Below, piece by piece: positions 1 through 7,834 of a stretch of DNA of 15,760 nt; the stretch's first letter is position 1; each line of letters begins with the position of its first letter. The stretch comes from Stramenopiles sp. TOSAG23-3 (lineage: Eukaryota > Sar): contig LT642512.1 in the NCBI GenBank assembly GCA_900128585.1, positions 1-15,760 of the forward strand, written 5' to 3'. Position numbers and translations under genes: made by a program. The notes beneath the pieces were generated by a model that was given only the letters and a program-made list of their open reading frames with translations, ran no database searches and was not told the origin of the DNA.

Positions 1-3000
1 GAGAAGAATGGTGGTTCCATTTTAGTTTACTTAGTAGATGCTCGTTTGAACATATCCCATTGTGTCTTTTTCAATAATCATGCGAACAGTTATGGTAGTG
101 GTGGTGCTATATATATACAGAATGGTCAGGGGTTACCCTCGGATATCGTAACACTAACTGAACCAACCTTGTTTTTCTCTTCCGTAATATTTGAATCTAA
201 TACTGCTCCTATTTCAGGGGGTGGGGTGAGTTTAAGTGTAGGAGAGGGAATGTTTGAATGGAATACATTTAAGAAGAATGAAGCAGGAAGGGGTGGTGGA
301 ATGAGCATAGGTTTCGGTGCAGTATTAATTACGGATTCCTCTTTTCAAAAGAATCAAGCACTAACGAGAGGAGGTGGTATTCATACCGAATCTTCTCATT
401 ACTTTAATCAAATAAATCTAACAAGAGTCCAATTCATTGAAAATAAACAATATGGTCACGGTACAAACAGTTGGGATATTAATGGGTATGAGCGAGGTGG
501 CGGTGGACTTTATTTAAGAGAAAAAGTGAAATTGGATATTAGAGAATGCACGTTCATACGAAACGAAGCAACGATGAACGGGCAATCCGGAGTTTCTGCA
601 CCGCATCATGGGCATCAAATTATGACATACAAAGCTAGTCCTAAAATTCCCTCCATCGCAATCGTCAATACGCAGTTTACAGAACTTGGGGGGTCCAGTT
701 ATTCCTTCTACGGATACGATGACGGTAGTGATGCGTGGGTTACCAGCGACAACAAGCATGGCGTAGACCAATACATAAGCCCAGCTACCTGCAATTCCAA
801 CCCTTGCTCTGTTGCACCCTTTACGGGATCGTGCACGCCCAGAAACAACCCTTTGCAGGGAACACTGTGCCAGGGTGGTTCTTGCCCTAGTGGACATTTT
901 CTTGCTTCTGTGTCGGAGACACTGCTGCCGCCAATTTTTAGATGCACCGTGTGCCCAGCAGGAACGTTTACAAACGCAGCGCAGACGTCATGCAACCCCT
1001 GCACTGCTGGAACATACGGGCCGAATGAGGGCGCAACAAACGCAAACCAATGCACCCCCTGCATCGCCGGAACATACGGTCCTCAATCGGGCGCAACGAA
1101 CGCAACGCAATGCCTTCCGTGCGCTGCCGGAGCGATCACGGCAGCGGAAGGACTCGATCAATGTGGTGTGTGCCCAGCAGGAAGGTTTACAAACGCAGCG
1201 CAAACAGCGTGTACCCCCTGCATCGCCGGAACGTATGGCCCTCAAGCGGGTGCAACGGACGCATCGCAATGCCTTCCGTGCGCTGCCGGAGCGATCACGG
1301 CAGCGGAAGGTCTCTCTCAGTGCACTCCCTGCACCGCCGGAACGTTTGCAAACGCAGGGCAGACGGCATGCACCCCGTGTGCCGCTGGAATGTATGGCCC
1401 TCAACCGGGTGCAACGGACGCACTCCAATGCCTTCTATGCCCTGCAGGACTATGGTCTGCTGCTTCAGCAGCTGCTTGCACGGACTGCCCCGCTGGGCGT
1501 CACCTTAGCGATCCGGGCACTGCGGCAAACCTGCACGATAGCCTCGCCAAGTGTTCAATCTGCAAAACCGGAGAATGGTCCCTCGCAGCCGCGGCTGGCT
1601 GCACCGACTGCCCCGCGGGGCGCTACCTCGCCGACCCGGGCACGGCGGCAAACTTGCACGATAGCGTTGATAAATGTTTAGCCTGCCCCAGAGCCAAACT
1701 GTGCTTAGGAGGGAGTCAGTGCGCTCCGAACAGAGAAGGATTAGCATGCATGAACTGCAAAACTACATTCTTTGAGGCGTCCTCAGGCATCGAATGCATA
1801 CCCTGCCCTGGTCCGGAATATGATATTTTGTTAGGGGTTATGTTGTTCGTTGGCTCGTGTTATGTTTTATACACATTACATGGTCTCTTTCAAAAAAGTG
1901 AGTTGGATCGAGACCGGCTGTATCGAGGGAAAAAGGATGTAAACGAGCGGGACAAACATCGCCCTGACAAGGAGCCAATCAAGAAGCAAAAGAGTGCAAT
2001 TAAGAGGAAAAAGAGTGAAATCAGAGGAGTGATACGATCAGGTGCTGGCGCAAAGACTGGGGCTGAAAATTCCAGTACAGTCCTAAAAATCGGCACAACG
2101 GCAAGTCTGATCTTCTCTCACTGTGTTGTATATAGTTTTGTTTTGCCTCACTGCCCATTGCTTCACCTACCACATTGGCTTGTAACCACAGTGAAGACAA
2201 TTATGAATTTTGTGACTGTAGACATGATAAATTTAGCATCTTCACCGGATTGTCAATTTAATTTCACCTTCCTTCAAAAGTATATTCTAACGGCCTGCTT
2301 GCCTCTTTTCGTTGCACTGATGACTGTGATTTGGTGGCTTGGTGCCCAATGCCTTGCAAAGTGTCGAAAGTGGAAGAATGAAAATGCAAAACCGTTTGAT
2401 GGGAGACAGATTTTGGCAACTGTTTTCATTATCTCTCTGTCGTTTCTGTTCCCTGTCATGTTTCACAGAATCATTGTGCCATGGGACTGTACTACCCCAA
2501 ATGACGGAGGCTACACATCGTGGGATGTTGACCCGAGCATTGCCTGCTCGTTGGAAGACCCTCAGTGGAGACCACTGTTTTGGGGTTCCATCGCTTTATT
2601 TTTGTTGTACATTGTGCTTCCAGCATTGGTTTTTTACAAAAAAATTTTAAAATGGGAGATTTTTGTTTGTTGTGCGAAGGGTAGCGAGGGCCAACTGCCA
2701 TCTCTTCCAACCCCGTATTGGCTTGACGAGAAACGTTGTCCGAATTTTGATGAGGAATCACGGCCCTGCAATAGAGTCGAGTGTGACGAGTGCACAAAGA
2801 GAAAAGTTTTTGGTCACACGTTCGAGAAGTTTCGCCGAAAACACTTTGCGTGGGAGTTTGCCATCCTGTCTCGTAAACTCTTCATCGCGGGAACAACTCT
2901 GTTCTTGTCAAATCGATTCGAGCTTCGATTGCCGGCCGAAATTTTGTGTAACACTGTATACTTTGTATGCCTGTTCCGATACCTTCCTTACTTGTCAGAC

Positions 3001-3513
3001 CACGAAATAGATAAGCGACAAACATCTTTAGACGAATACGAGGACGAAGACCGGGGCAGATGGACACGTTTTTGTTCTTGTTGCACATCAATGAAATCTT
3101 ATAAAAATTTGAGCCAATCGCTTGATGGTTGTATCGGCATCAATAATGTTCTGGATTTATTGCTGACACTCGGAGAGCTTTGTTTAGGGGTGTCAACGTT
3201 TGGCACTCTCTCTACAATAGAGGAGGTGCGTACGTTAGGTTTGAACCAACGCATAGTGTACAGTGTCACGCATTATAACTTAACCGCGTTCAATACTTCT
3301 ACGATACAGTACGATGAAATTGACGCATCAGTGTTGGCACAGTATTCCCCAACACAATATCTTATTTTTGGGATATTTGAATGGGTCGGATGCATAAGCC
3401 TTATGATCGGTGCGTTTTACTTTCTGCACCTTGCGCAAGAGTTGGTTAAAGAAAAACTAGAAAATAAGTTAAGAAAAAGAAAAGAAAAGACGAAGGTAAC
3501 ACCAACGAACTGA
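1..3513 (+). CDS. Large cell-surface protein: beta-helix repeats, ephrin-receptor-like Cys repeats, TRP-like membrane domain (5' partial)
   Basis: The frame is open from base 1, so the start and any signal peptide lie left of the window; 1170 codons are visible. Residue numbers here count from codon 46-48 as 1. Residues 1-215 carry repeated GG-[AGV]-[ILVM] and F-x(3)-N motifs (SGGAIYI, GGGVSL, FKKNEA, GGGMSI, FQKNQA, GGGLYL), typical of right-handed beta-helix or chlamydial Pmp-like repeats. Residues 250-590 are Cys-rich with C-x-x-C-x-A-G-x-[FY] units, as in GCC2/GCC3 (ephrin-receptor-like) domains. A first membrane helix lies near 594-614, then a basic loop (620-680). Further hydrophobic segments lie near 686-700, 745-765, 789-806, 847-864, 940-955, 965-985, 1035-1055 and 1105-1130, with a basic tail. 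The loop around DPSIAC (829-834), just before a membrane helix, recalls protist TRP-like proteins. A role as a surface receptor or channel-like protein is inference; ligand and transport activity cannot be told. Confidence 0.8.
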   Translation, partial: EKNGGSILVYLVDARLNISHCVFFNNHANSYGSGGAIYIQNGQGLPSDIVTLTEPTLFFSSVIFESNTAPISGGGVSLSVGEGMFEWNTFKKNEAGRGGGMSIGFGAVLITDSSFQKNQALTRGGGIHTESSHYFNQINLTRVQFIENKQYGHGTNSWDINGYERGGGGLYLREKVKLDIRECTFIRNEATMNGQSGVSAPHHGHQIMTYKASPKIPSIAIVNTQFTELGGSSYSFYGYDDGSDAWVTSDNKHGVDQYISPATCNSNPCSVAPFTGSCTPRNNPLQGTLCQGGSCPSGHFLASVSETLLPPIFRCTVCPAGTFTNAAQTSCNPCTAGTYGPNEGATNANQCTPCIAGTYGPQSGATNATQCLPCAAGAITAAEGLDQCGVCPAGRFTNAAQTACTPCIAGTYGPQAGATDASQCLPCAAGAITAAEGLSQCTPCTAGTFANAGQTACTPCAAGMYGPQPGATDALQCLLCPAGLWSAASAAACTDCPAGRHLSDPGTAANLHDSLAKCSICKTGEWSLAAAAGCTDCPAGRYLADPGTAANLHDSVDKCLACPRAKLCLGGSQCAPNREGLACMNCKTTFFEASSGIECIPCPGPEYDILLGVMLFVGSCYVLYTLHGLFQKSELDRDRLYRGKKDVNERDKHRPDKEPIKKQKSAIKRKKSEIRGVIRSGAGAKTGAENSSTVLKIGTTASLIFSHCVVYSFVLPHCPLLHLPHWLVTTVKTIMNFVTVDMINLASSPDCQFNFTFLQKYILTACLPLFVALMTVIWWLGAQCLAKCRKWKNENAKPFDGRQILATVFIISLSFLFPVMFHRIIVPWDCTTPNDGGYTSWDVDPSIACSLEDPQWRPLFWGSIALFLLYIVLPALVFYKKILKWEIFVCCAKGSEGQLPSLPTPYWLDEKRCPNFDEESRPCNRVECDECTKRKVFGHTFEKFRRKHFAWEFAILSRKLFIAGTTLFLSNRFELRLPAEILCNTVYFVCLFRYLPYLSDHEIDKRQTSLDEYEDEDRGRWTRFCSCCTSMKSYKNLSQSLDGCIGINNVLDLLLTLGELCLGVSTFGTLSTIEEVRTLGLNQRIVYSVTHYNLTAFNTSTIQYDEIDASVLAQYSPTQYLIFGIFEWVGCISLMIGAFYFLHLAQELVKEKLENKLRKRKEKTKVTPTN
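1051..1478 (+). repeat. In-frame tandem repeat, 159-bp unit, in the Cys-rich ectodomain
   Basis: Units start at 1051, 1210 and 1369 (the last is partial). Each encodes 53 residues: a TPC-x-AGTYGPQ half followed by a LPCAAGAITAAEGL half and a CPAGRFTNA-like half. Copies at 1111 and 1270 are nearly identical over about 40 bases, which points to recent duplication or gene conversion. Unit length is a multiple of three, so copy number can change without breaking the frame. Confidence 0.85.
1483..1678 (+). repeat. In-frame tandem repeat, 123-bp unit, in the Cys-rich ectodomain
   Basis: A segment encoding DCPAGR-x-L-x-DPGTAANLHDS starts at 1483 and again at 1606, a spacing of 123 bp or 41 residues. 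This is a separate repeat family from the 159-bp units just upstream. It also keeps the reading frame, so the stalk region appears to have grown by two independent duplications. Confidence 0.8.
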
Positions 3514-3580
3514 ATATATGATTAAAGAAGTAGTACGCTTGATTTTTATTTGGTTTTCTATCTTGGTCAACCGGACTTAA

Positions 3581-3862
3581 TTCAATACGTCTGCGATAGA
3601 GTACGATGAAATTGGGGTTTCGCTGTTGGAACGGCACGCCCCAGCACGATATACAATTTGGCTTCACTATGAGTCGAAGAAGGAGTACGAAGATGCGAAG
3701 AGCTTTGGGGTCTCGGACAGGGATGCGCAAGACTTTCGTGCCTTTCAGACCCTTGGGTTCAGTAAAGGAGATTCCTTCGAAAATTATTGCAAATGTGTCG
3801 AGGGGCAATTCGATTCCAAAGAGGAGTTTACAAAAGCGATCCACCTAAACGCTCCGTGGTGA
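3581..3862 (+). pseudogene. Met-less relic or stray exon, paralogous to the last loop of the upstream membrane protein
   Basis: The frame is open from the TAA at 3578 to the TGA at 3860 (93 codons) and contains no Met. Its first 24 codons (3581-3652) align with 3289-3360 of the upstream gene: FNTS-x-I-x-YDEI-x(2)-S-x-L-x(4)-P-x(2)-Y-x-I is shared. At DNA level 31 of the first 34 bases match, and the offset is 292 bp. After that the similarity ends: the upstream gene enters its last membrane helix, while this frame continues with a soluble tail of loosely repeated units (KKEYEDAKSFGVSD, DFRAFQTLGFSKG, DSFENYCKC, KEEFTKAI), about 14-18 residues each. Just before the block, a 5-base gap relative to the upstream gene creates the stop. 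It could be a decayed paralog end, an alternative last exon, or the last exon of an intron-containing gene. Confidence 0.6.
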
Positions 3863-3910
3863 AGATTGTAGTAAAATGAATTAATATTTCTTTTGTTATG
3901 GTATTGTTTT

Positions 3911-3933
3911 TAGTCACCATTTTAGTCACCAAC
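3911..3933 (+). repeat. Short direct repeat TTTAGTCACCA, two copies
   Basis: The 11-base word occurs twice within about 23 bases in the short spacer between the relic and the minus-strand fragment. Its role is unknown; it may be a small slippage duplication. Confidence 0.4.
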
Positions 3934-4109
3934 GGAAGGCACAAAAATGTACGTCCTCATTCACTACATTTACTCTACCATCTTCTTTCAACCCCTTAAC
4001 GGTAAATTCTAAACCATTGAAGCTTCCAGCATCACCGACTGCAACTTTTGGGAGTTCTTTCATTTCCTTAATTGTCTTTGTTTGTAAATCCGGCAATCAC
4101 CTCAACCAT
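3926..4109 (-). pseudogene. Short coding-like fragment, unknown product
   Basis: On the minus strand the frame is open from 4096 to the TGA at 3926-3928 (56 codons). The peptide has a globular, beta-rich look, with stretches such as VAVGDAGSFNGLEFTVKGL and VNVVNEDVHFCAF. An ATG at 4107-4109 starts another frame (MVEVIAGFTNK) that hits a stop after 13 codons; an indel or a very short intron between 4076 and 4101 would join the two. The nearest in-frame ATG gives about 45 residues. It sits some 23 bases downstream of the U-box gene stop on the same strand. It may be a decayed gene end, a small gene or an unrecognised exon. I do not recognise the family. Confidence 0.35.
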
Positions 4110-4132
4110 TTTATTTTATATATTTAGGAAGA

Positions 4133-6277
4133 TCAAAAGTCGTACACGTCGTCCTCTTCCTCCTCGATGACGCCGTCAAACGCCGAGTGACCCGGCACCT
4201 TTATGGAGGTTTTGGGGCCAGAATGGTAATTGATTTCTTCGCTCGCTGGCACATCGTCCGATTGGCCTTCCGTGGAAGTCTCTGGGCCCTTCTCCTTCGG
4301 GGCAAGGGATTCTTTAGGGGACCGTTGTGATTTTTTGCTCTTCGGGGACGACTCCCCCCCCGTCTTCTCTACGCCTTTCTTTATGCTATTCTTCCACTTC
4401 TTGATCTTTTTTCGAAGCTTCTTGTTTGAAACCAGGTCAACTGCCGCAAGGGGCTGCCCTGTCTTTGGGCAACGGTTTTGGTAGTCGTTCATGTACTCTA
4501 TTATTGCCGCCCGCTCGTACGTCAAGCCGTACGGGGTGCTGACCGGGTCTTTCATCAGCTTCATCGTCAGTGGGCACGTAAACTCTGCCGGGGTGATTGA
4601 ATTCGCGATTGCTTCCTTGTACAAACGGCGCTTTCTCCGCTTGTCTTTCCGTTCATTCTGCAAGCGCGCATTTGCGGCCTCCTCTATCATTTCCTGCTTT
4701 CTCTGCTGCCGCCATTCTTGGATTTTTGCCTCGTCGGAAACCTTCGCTTCCTCTACCTCTGCCAGCCGCCGAGCGTTGGGGGAGGTGTCCAATAGCGGGA
4801 GGGCCCCCAGCAGTCTAAAGTCGGACCCGTCCGTGCCGCCGACAACGGGGGACTTTTTTCGCCCGCCGGACGACCCGTTCGATCCTTCGCCAGCGTCCCC
4901 GTCGCCCTTGCTCGGGGTCTTGTACGTTCTCCCGTCCTTCAGCGCCTCCAGCTCTTCGTCCGTCCCCAAGGCCGCTTCCTTGAGGCCATCTTCCTCGCTG
5001 TCGCTGTCCGACGACAGAATCGTGGAGCTCCGCGCACGGTTCCCACGATTCTGCATCAGCCTCTCCTTGTTCGCCGCCACCAACGCGTACCGCTCTTCTA
5101 GGGATCCGTCGAAGTCCTTGAAGTCTTTCAGAAGTATCCGTGTGCTTGGCGACGTGCCGAAGTCAAAGACGGTCTTGCCGTCCTTCGCCTTCAAGCTCGT
5201 GTCTGCCCCGTAGCTGAGCAAGAGCGCGACGATGTCGTCGTGAAAAAAGTACGCCGCCTCCATCAGCGGGGTCCAGCCCCCTACGGAATCCTGGTGGTCA
5301 ATGGCCGCGCCTGCACCGATTAACATTTTTACGATGCGAGAGTGGCCGTACCGCGCGCTTTTCGCCAGTGGGGTCAGCGGGTGCGCGGGAATGACCGCGC
5401 CAGAGGGGCACTCCTCGTCCAGGTCGCCGGTCGCACTTATCAACAGGTGCGCTATTTCCGAGAACCCCCGGTAGCACACCTCGTGCAGGGGCGACTGCCC
5501 CAGGGAATTCCTGGAGTTCACAGTGGCCCCAGCCTGGATCAGGGCGTCGACGGTTTCGTAGATGCCGTACGCGCTCGCGACATGCAGCGGGGTGTACCTG
5601 TTGGCGAGGGATCCTGGCCCTTTCTTCGTCGTCAAGTTCAGGCTCTCGCCGCGCTTCAAAATTTCTTGGATCAACGCCTTGGCCGCCTCGACCATGTCGA
5701 TGGAATGCGCGCAGGCGTGCAAGGGGGTCCACCCGTCCTTGTTCGGCTCGTTCACCGTCCGCAGCTTTACCGTGCCGACTTCGGGCACCACAACAATAAA
5801 TGCCGGCTTCGGGCCTGGCCTATTCCTTCTGGCAGCCTTCACTTCTGCAGAGGGGGAAATGGTCCCTTTAAAGACGAACACGCCACTGTCCCCCTCCCCG
5901 TCTTCGTCTTCGCCTGCCTTGGCCCCGCCCTCCTCGGCGCTGCTCCCTCCACCCTGGGCCCCTTTTCTGGGGCCGCCCCCCCCGGCGTTCCTTCCTTCCT
6001 CAGTCAACCGGAACTGCTTCAGTTCTGTTCGCAATGCCCTAAGGGCCTTGATCTCTTCGTCTTCGGTGTCAGATCCGGAATCGGACCGACCCCCTCCAAA
6101 GTCGCTCTCGTTCAACGGCATCTCAAAGTCAAAAATTGAGTACATGTCCGGGAACTTTATGAAACGGGGGTTGAGGCCCATGAGCATCGAGGTGCACGCA
6201 ATAACGCTTTCCAGGTCGCGAACTACCTTTTGCGCCTCTTCGAGACCCCCAAGGTCTTGTGAAATTCCCCCTCCCAT
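4133..6277 (-). CDS. Ankyrin-repeat U-box E3 ubiquitin ligase, probably N-myristoylated
   Basis: 714 residues. The start is firm: an in-frame TAG lies four codons upstream of the ATG. The protein opens MGGGIS, which fits the N-myristoylation rule (Gly2, Ser6). An acidic, Gly-rich low-complexity stretch spans 60-135. Ankyrin repeats cover about 178-375, seen as DGWTPLHACA, NRYTPLHVAS, GQSPLHEVCY, LTPLAKSARYGH and GGWTPLMEAA. A charged linker with a Ser/Asp/Glu run (418-430) and a Lys/Arg/Glu helical stretch (503-555) follows. The U-box lies at about 562-630, with TPAEFTCPLTMKLMKDPV, the YGLTYERAAI core and CPKTGQPL. The tail is Ser/Lys-rich and ends in an acidic run. U-box proteins recruit an E2 and ubiquitinate a substrate, here probably held by the ankyrins; membrane attachment through myristate is inference. 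The gene shows no intron. Substrates cannot be told from sequence. Confidence 0.87.
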   Translation of the reverse strand: MGGGISQDLGGLEEAQKVVRDLESVIACTSMLMGLNPRFIKFPDMYSIFDFEMPLNESDFGGGRSDSGSDTEDEEIKALRALRTELKQFRLTEEGRNAGGGGPRKGAQGGGSSAEEGGAKAGEDEDGEGDSGVFVFKGTISPSAEVKAARRNRPGPKPAFIVVVPEVGTVKLRTVNEPNKDGWTPLHACAHSIDMVEAAKALIQEILKRGESLNLTTKKGPGSLANRYTPLHVASAYGIYETVDALIQAGATVNSRNSLGQSPLHEVCYRGFSEIAHLLISATGDLDEECPSGAVIPAHPLTPLAKSARYGHSRIVKMLIGAGAAIDHQDSVGGWTPLMEAAYFFHDDIVALLLSYGADTSLKAKDGKTVFDFGTSPSTRILLKDFKDFDGSLEERYALVAANKERLMQNRGNRARSSTILSSDSDSEEDGLKEAALGTDEELEALKDGRTYKTPSKGDGDAGEGSNGSSGGRKKSPVVGGTDGSDFRLLGALPLLDTSPNARRLAEVEEAKVSDEAKIQEWRQQRKQEMIEEAANARLQNERKDKRRKRRLYKEAIANSITPAEFTCPLTMKLMKDPVSTPYGLTYERAAIIEYMNDYQNRCPKTGQPLAAVDLVSNKKLRKKIKKWKNSIKKGVEKTGGESSPKSKKSQRSPKESLAPKEKGPETSTEGQSDDVPASEEINYHSGPKTSIKVPGHSAFDGVIEEEEDDVYDF

Positions 6278-7520
6278 GTTTTCCCCAAACTAATTCGAAA
6301 GCGATGGACTGGGGGAAAGCAGGAAGGGGGGGGGAACGTACGCGCCGGACTTTTCACCCCTTCCTTAGTTGGTCGTTTGGTGGTATTTGCTTCCAACTCG
6401 TAAGCAGTCCCTGGGCAAAGGAGTACTAAACAAACAAAAGACAAAATACAGAATACAAAGAATTTATATTTGAATATAAACCCTCTTTTTCTCGTTGATT
6501 CCCTTTCTTCTTATTCCTTTTCTTCTTATTCCTTTTACAATAATTTACAAGGTAAAGGAAACAGTTTTAGTATAGGTAATACAGAAGTCCTTTTGCCAAT
6601 TTCTTTTCTTTCTTCACTATATTTTATTAATTAATTTTTCTTCTACTAGTCTAACTCTAACTCTCCACTCCTCCTCGTAGTACAATACAAAGAAGAGCAC
6701 GATGATTGCGGCGCTGTCGTCGTGAAGGTGAAGGTGATAAAATAAAGTTGAGTTTTTTTTTAATTTATCAAAAATTCCGTATTCGGGATTAAATAATGTA
6801 CTTCTACTTAATAATATATTTTTAGTATATGTTATACTGATATAAATGTATGTATTAATATACCATTATACATTTTAAGGATGATTTAGTATTCAAAACA
6901 AAAGGAGCTGAAAAGTTGAAGATATAAATAACGGTGGCAAAGGAAAGAGGAAAGGCAAGGAAGGAAAAAAGGAAAAAAAAAAAAAAAGGGCAAAGAAGAG
7001 CAAAGAGTGACTCCTCAGAGAGAGGAGAGAAGAGAGAAGAGGAGGAGGAGGAGGGGAGGTGAAGGAAGGAAGAAGGTGCGTGTGGAAATTATTATTATAT
7101 TTTACAATAAATAATATATAATAAGTCAAAAACTTAATTTATTTATCATACCTAAGAAAATGGCAAATTTTGAAACATAAGTTAAGAAACAAAACTGTCG
7201 TATAATAAATTATAAGAGAATTAAGCATTTTTTTATATCTATATAAAAAACCAAAATATTTAGAATAAAAATATATTTATAGTATAGTTCATGGGGGAAT
7301 TCTAGTATTTTTTTACCGATGGACCCTTGAACAACATATTGTACAACAAAATAATAATCAATATGTATGGAAAAAATAATGCAGTCCATGAAGGAACGTA
7401 AACCTTATGGACAAAAGGAGCAGAGATTCACATTTTCGTGGTACATGAAGAGCATTACAAGTTTTGAAATTAATTTAAAATAACTGCCGGTTTTTGTTTT
7501 TAAAATAAACTACGACGTAA
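6278..7520. other. AT-rich spacer upstream of the U-box gene
   Basis: No convincing gene. The part next to the U-box ATG (6278-6440) is of mixed composition and is probably its leader and promoter; a TATAAA-like site on the minus strand lies at 6463-6468. A direct repeat of CTTCTTATTCCTTTT occurs twice near 6508-6537. A small GC-richer island lies near 6690-6730. The rest is A/T runs plus the polypurine tract annotated separately. Confidence 0.6.
6940..7077 (+). repeat. Polypurine tract (GA-rich low complexity)
   Basis: Nearly pure A and G for about 140 bases, including a run of about 15 A and later GAGGAGGAGG repeats, broken by a short mixed stretch near 7008-7017. Such tracts can form triplex DNA or slip during replication. 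It lies in a gene-free spacer. Confidence 0.75.
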
Positions 7521-7715
7521 TTAAGAATTAAGTTCAGTTTTGTTCTTTTCAATATTAAGTATTTCCACCGCTGAACTTGCGTTCCGTTGTTCTCCCCCTC
7601 CACCTTTACAAAGTAATTTGTATTTGCCGTTCAACACAACTTGGGTCTTTTCATCGGTGAGAACTATTTTGTACCAGGCCGACAATGCAGGAAAACCTTC
7701 GACCGTATCTGCAGG
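7521..7715 (-). pseudogene. Met-less coding-like fragment, unknown product
   Basis: On the minus strand, 64 codons lie between a TAG at 7716-7718 and the TAA at 7521-7523. The peptide looks like real protein (ALSAWYKIVLTDEKTQVVL, NGKYKLLCKGGGGEQ, SSAVEILNIEKN) and its base composition stands out from the AT-rich surroundings. It has no Met. The stop at its upstream end sits in ATTACATAG, which also reads as a plausible splice acceptor, so it could be the last exon of a gene. It lies about 120 bases downstream of the Mrr-like gene stop on the same strand, but I found no donor in that gene that joins in frame. It is either a relic or an unassigned exon. Confidence 0.4.
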
Positions 7716-7834
7716 CTATGTAATGCCATTTTGGTTATTGGTACTCTTATTGTCACAGATTGAACAAATGTTTTTCTTCATCCAGATTTCATTTTCCAGG
7801 AAGATGAAAAAAAACTTATTGCACATTACTTTAC

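Noticed and set aside
1051-1678. Repeat array considered as CRISPR or satellite DNA
   Set aside because: The repeats are in-frame protein domain units with no spacers, inside a eukaryotic gene.
812-1681. 289-codon plus-strand frame and an antisense frame over the Cys-rich repeats
   Set aside because: They are periodic shadows of the tandem repeats in the real frame, giving Arg/Cys-rich nonsense repeats.
4491-6293. Long plus-strand frames opposite the U-box/ankyrin gene
   Set aside because: Ser/Pro/Phe-rich or Arg/Gly-rich peptides with no motifs, antisense to a gene with clear domains.
6223-6444. Minus-strand frame overlapping the U-box start (73 codons)
   Set aside because: It begins at TTG, not ATG, and covers the leader of the U-box gene; the peptide shows no recognisable features.
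7315-7466. Plus-strand stretch with protein-like pieces around one in-frame TAA
   Set aside because: Two short open pieces of about 28 and 20 codons in AT-rich DNA; too short and interrupted to call even a relic.
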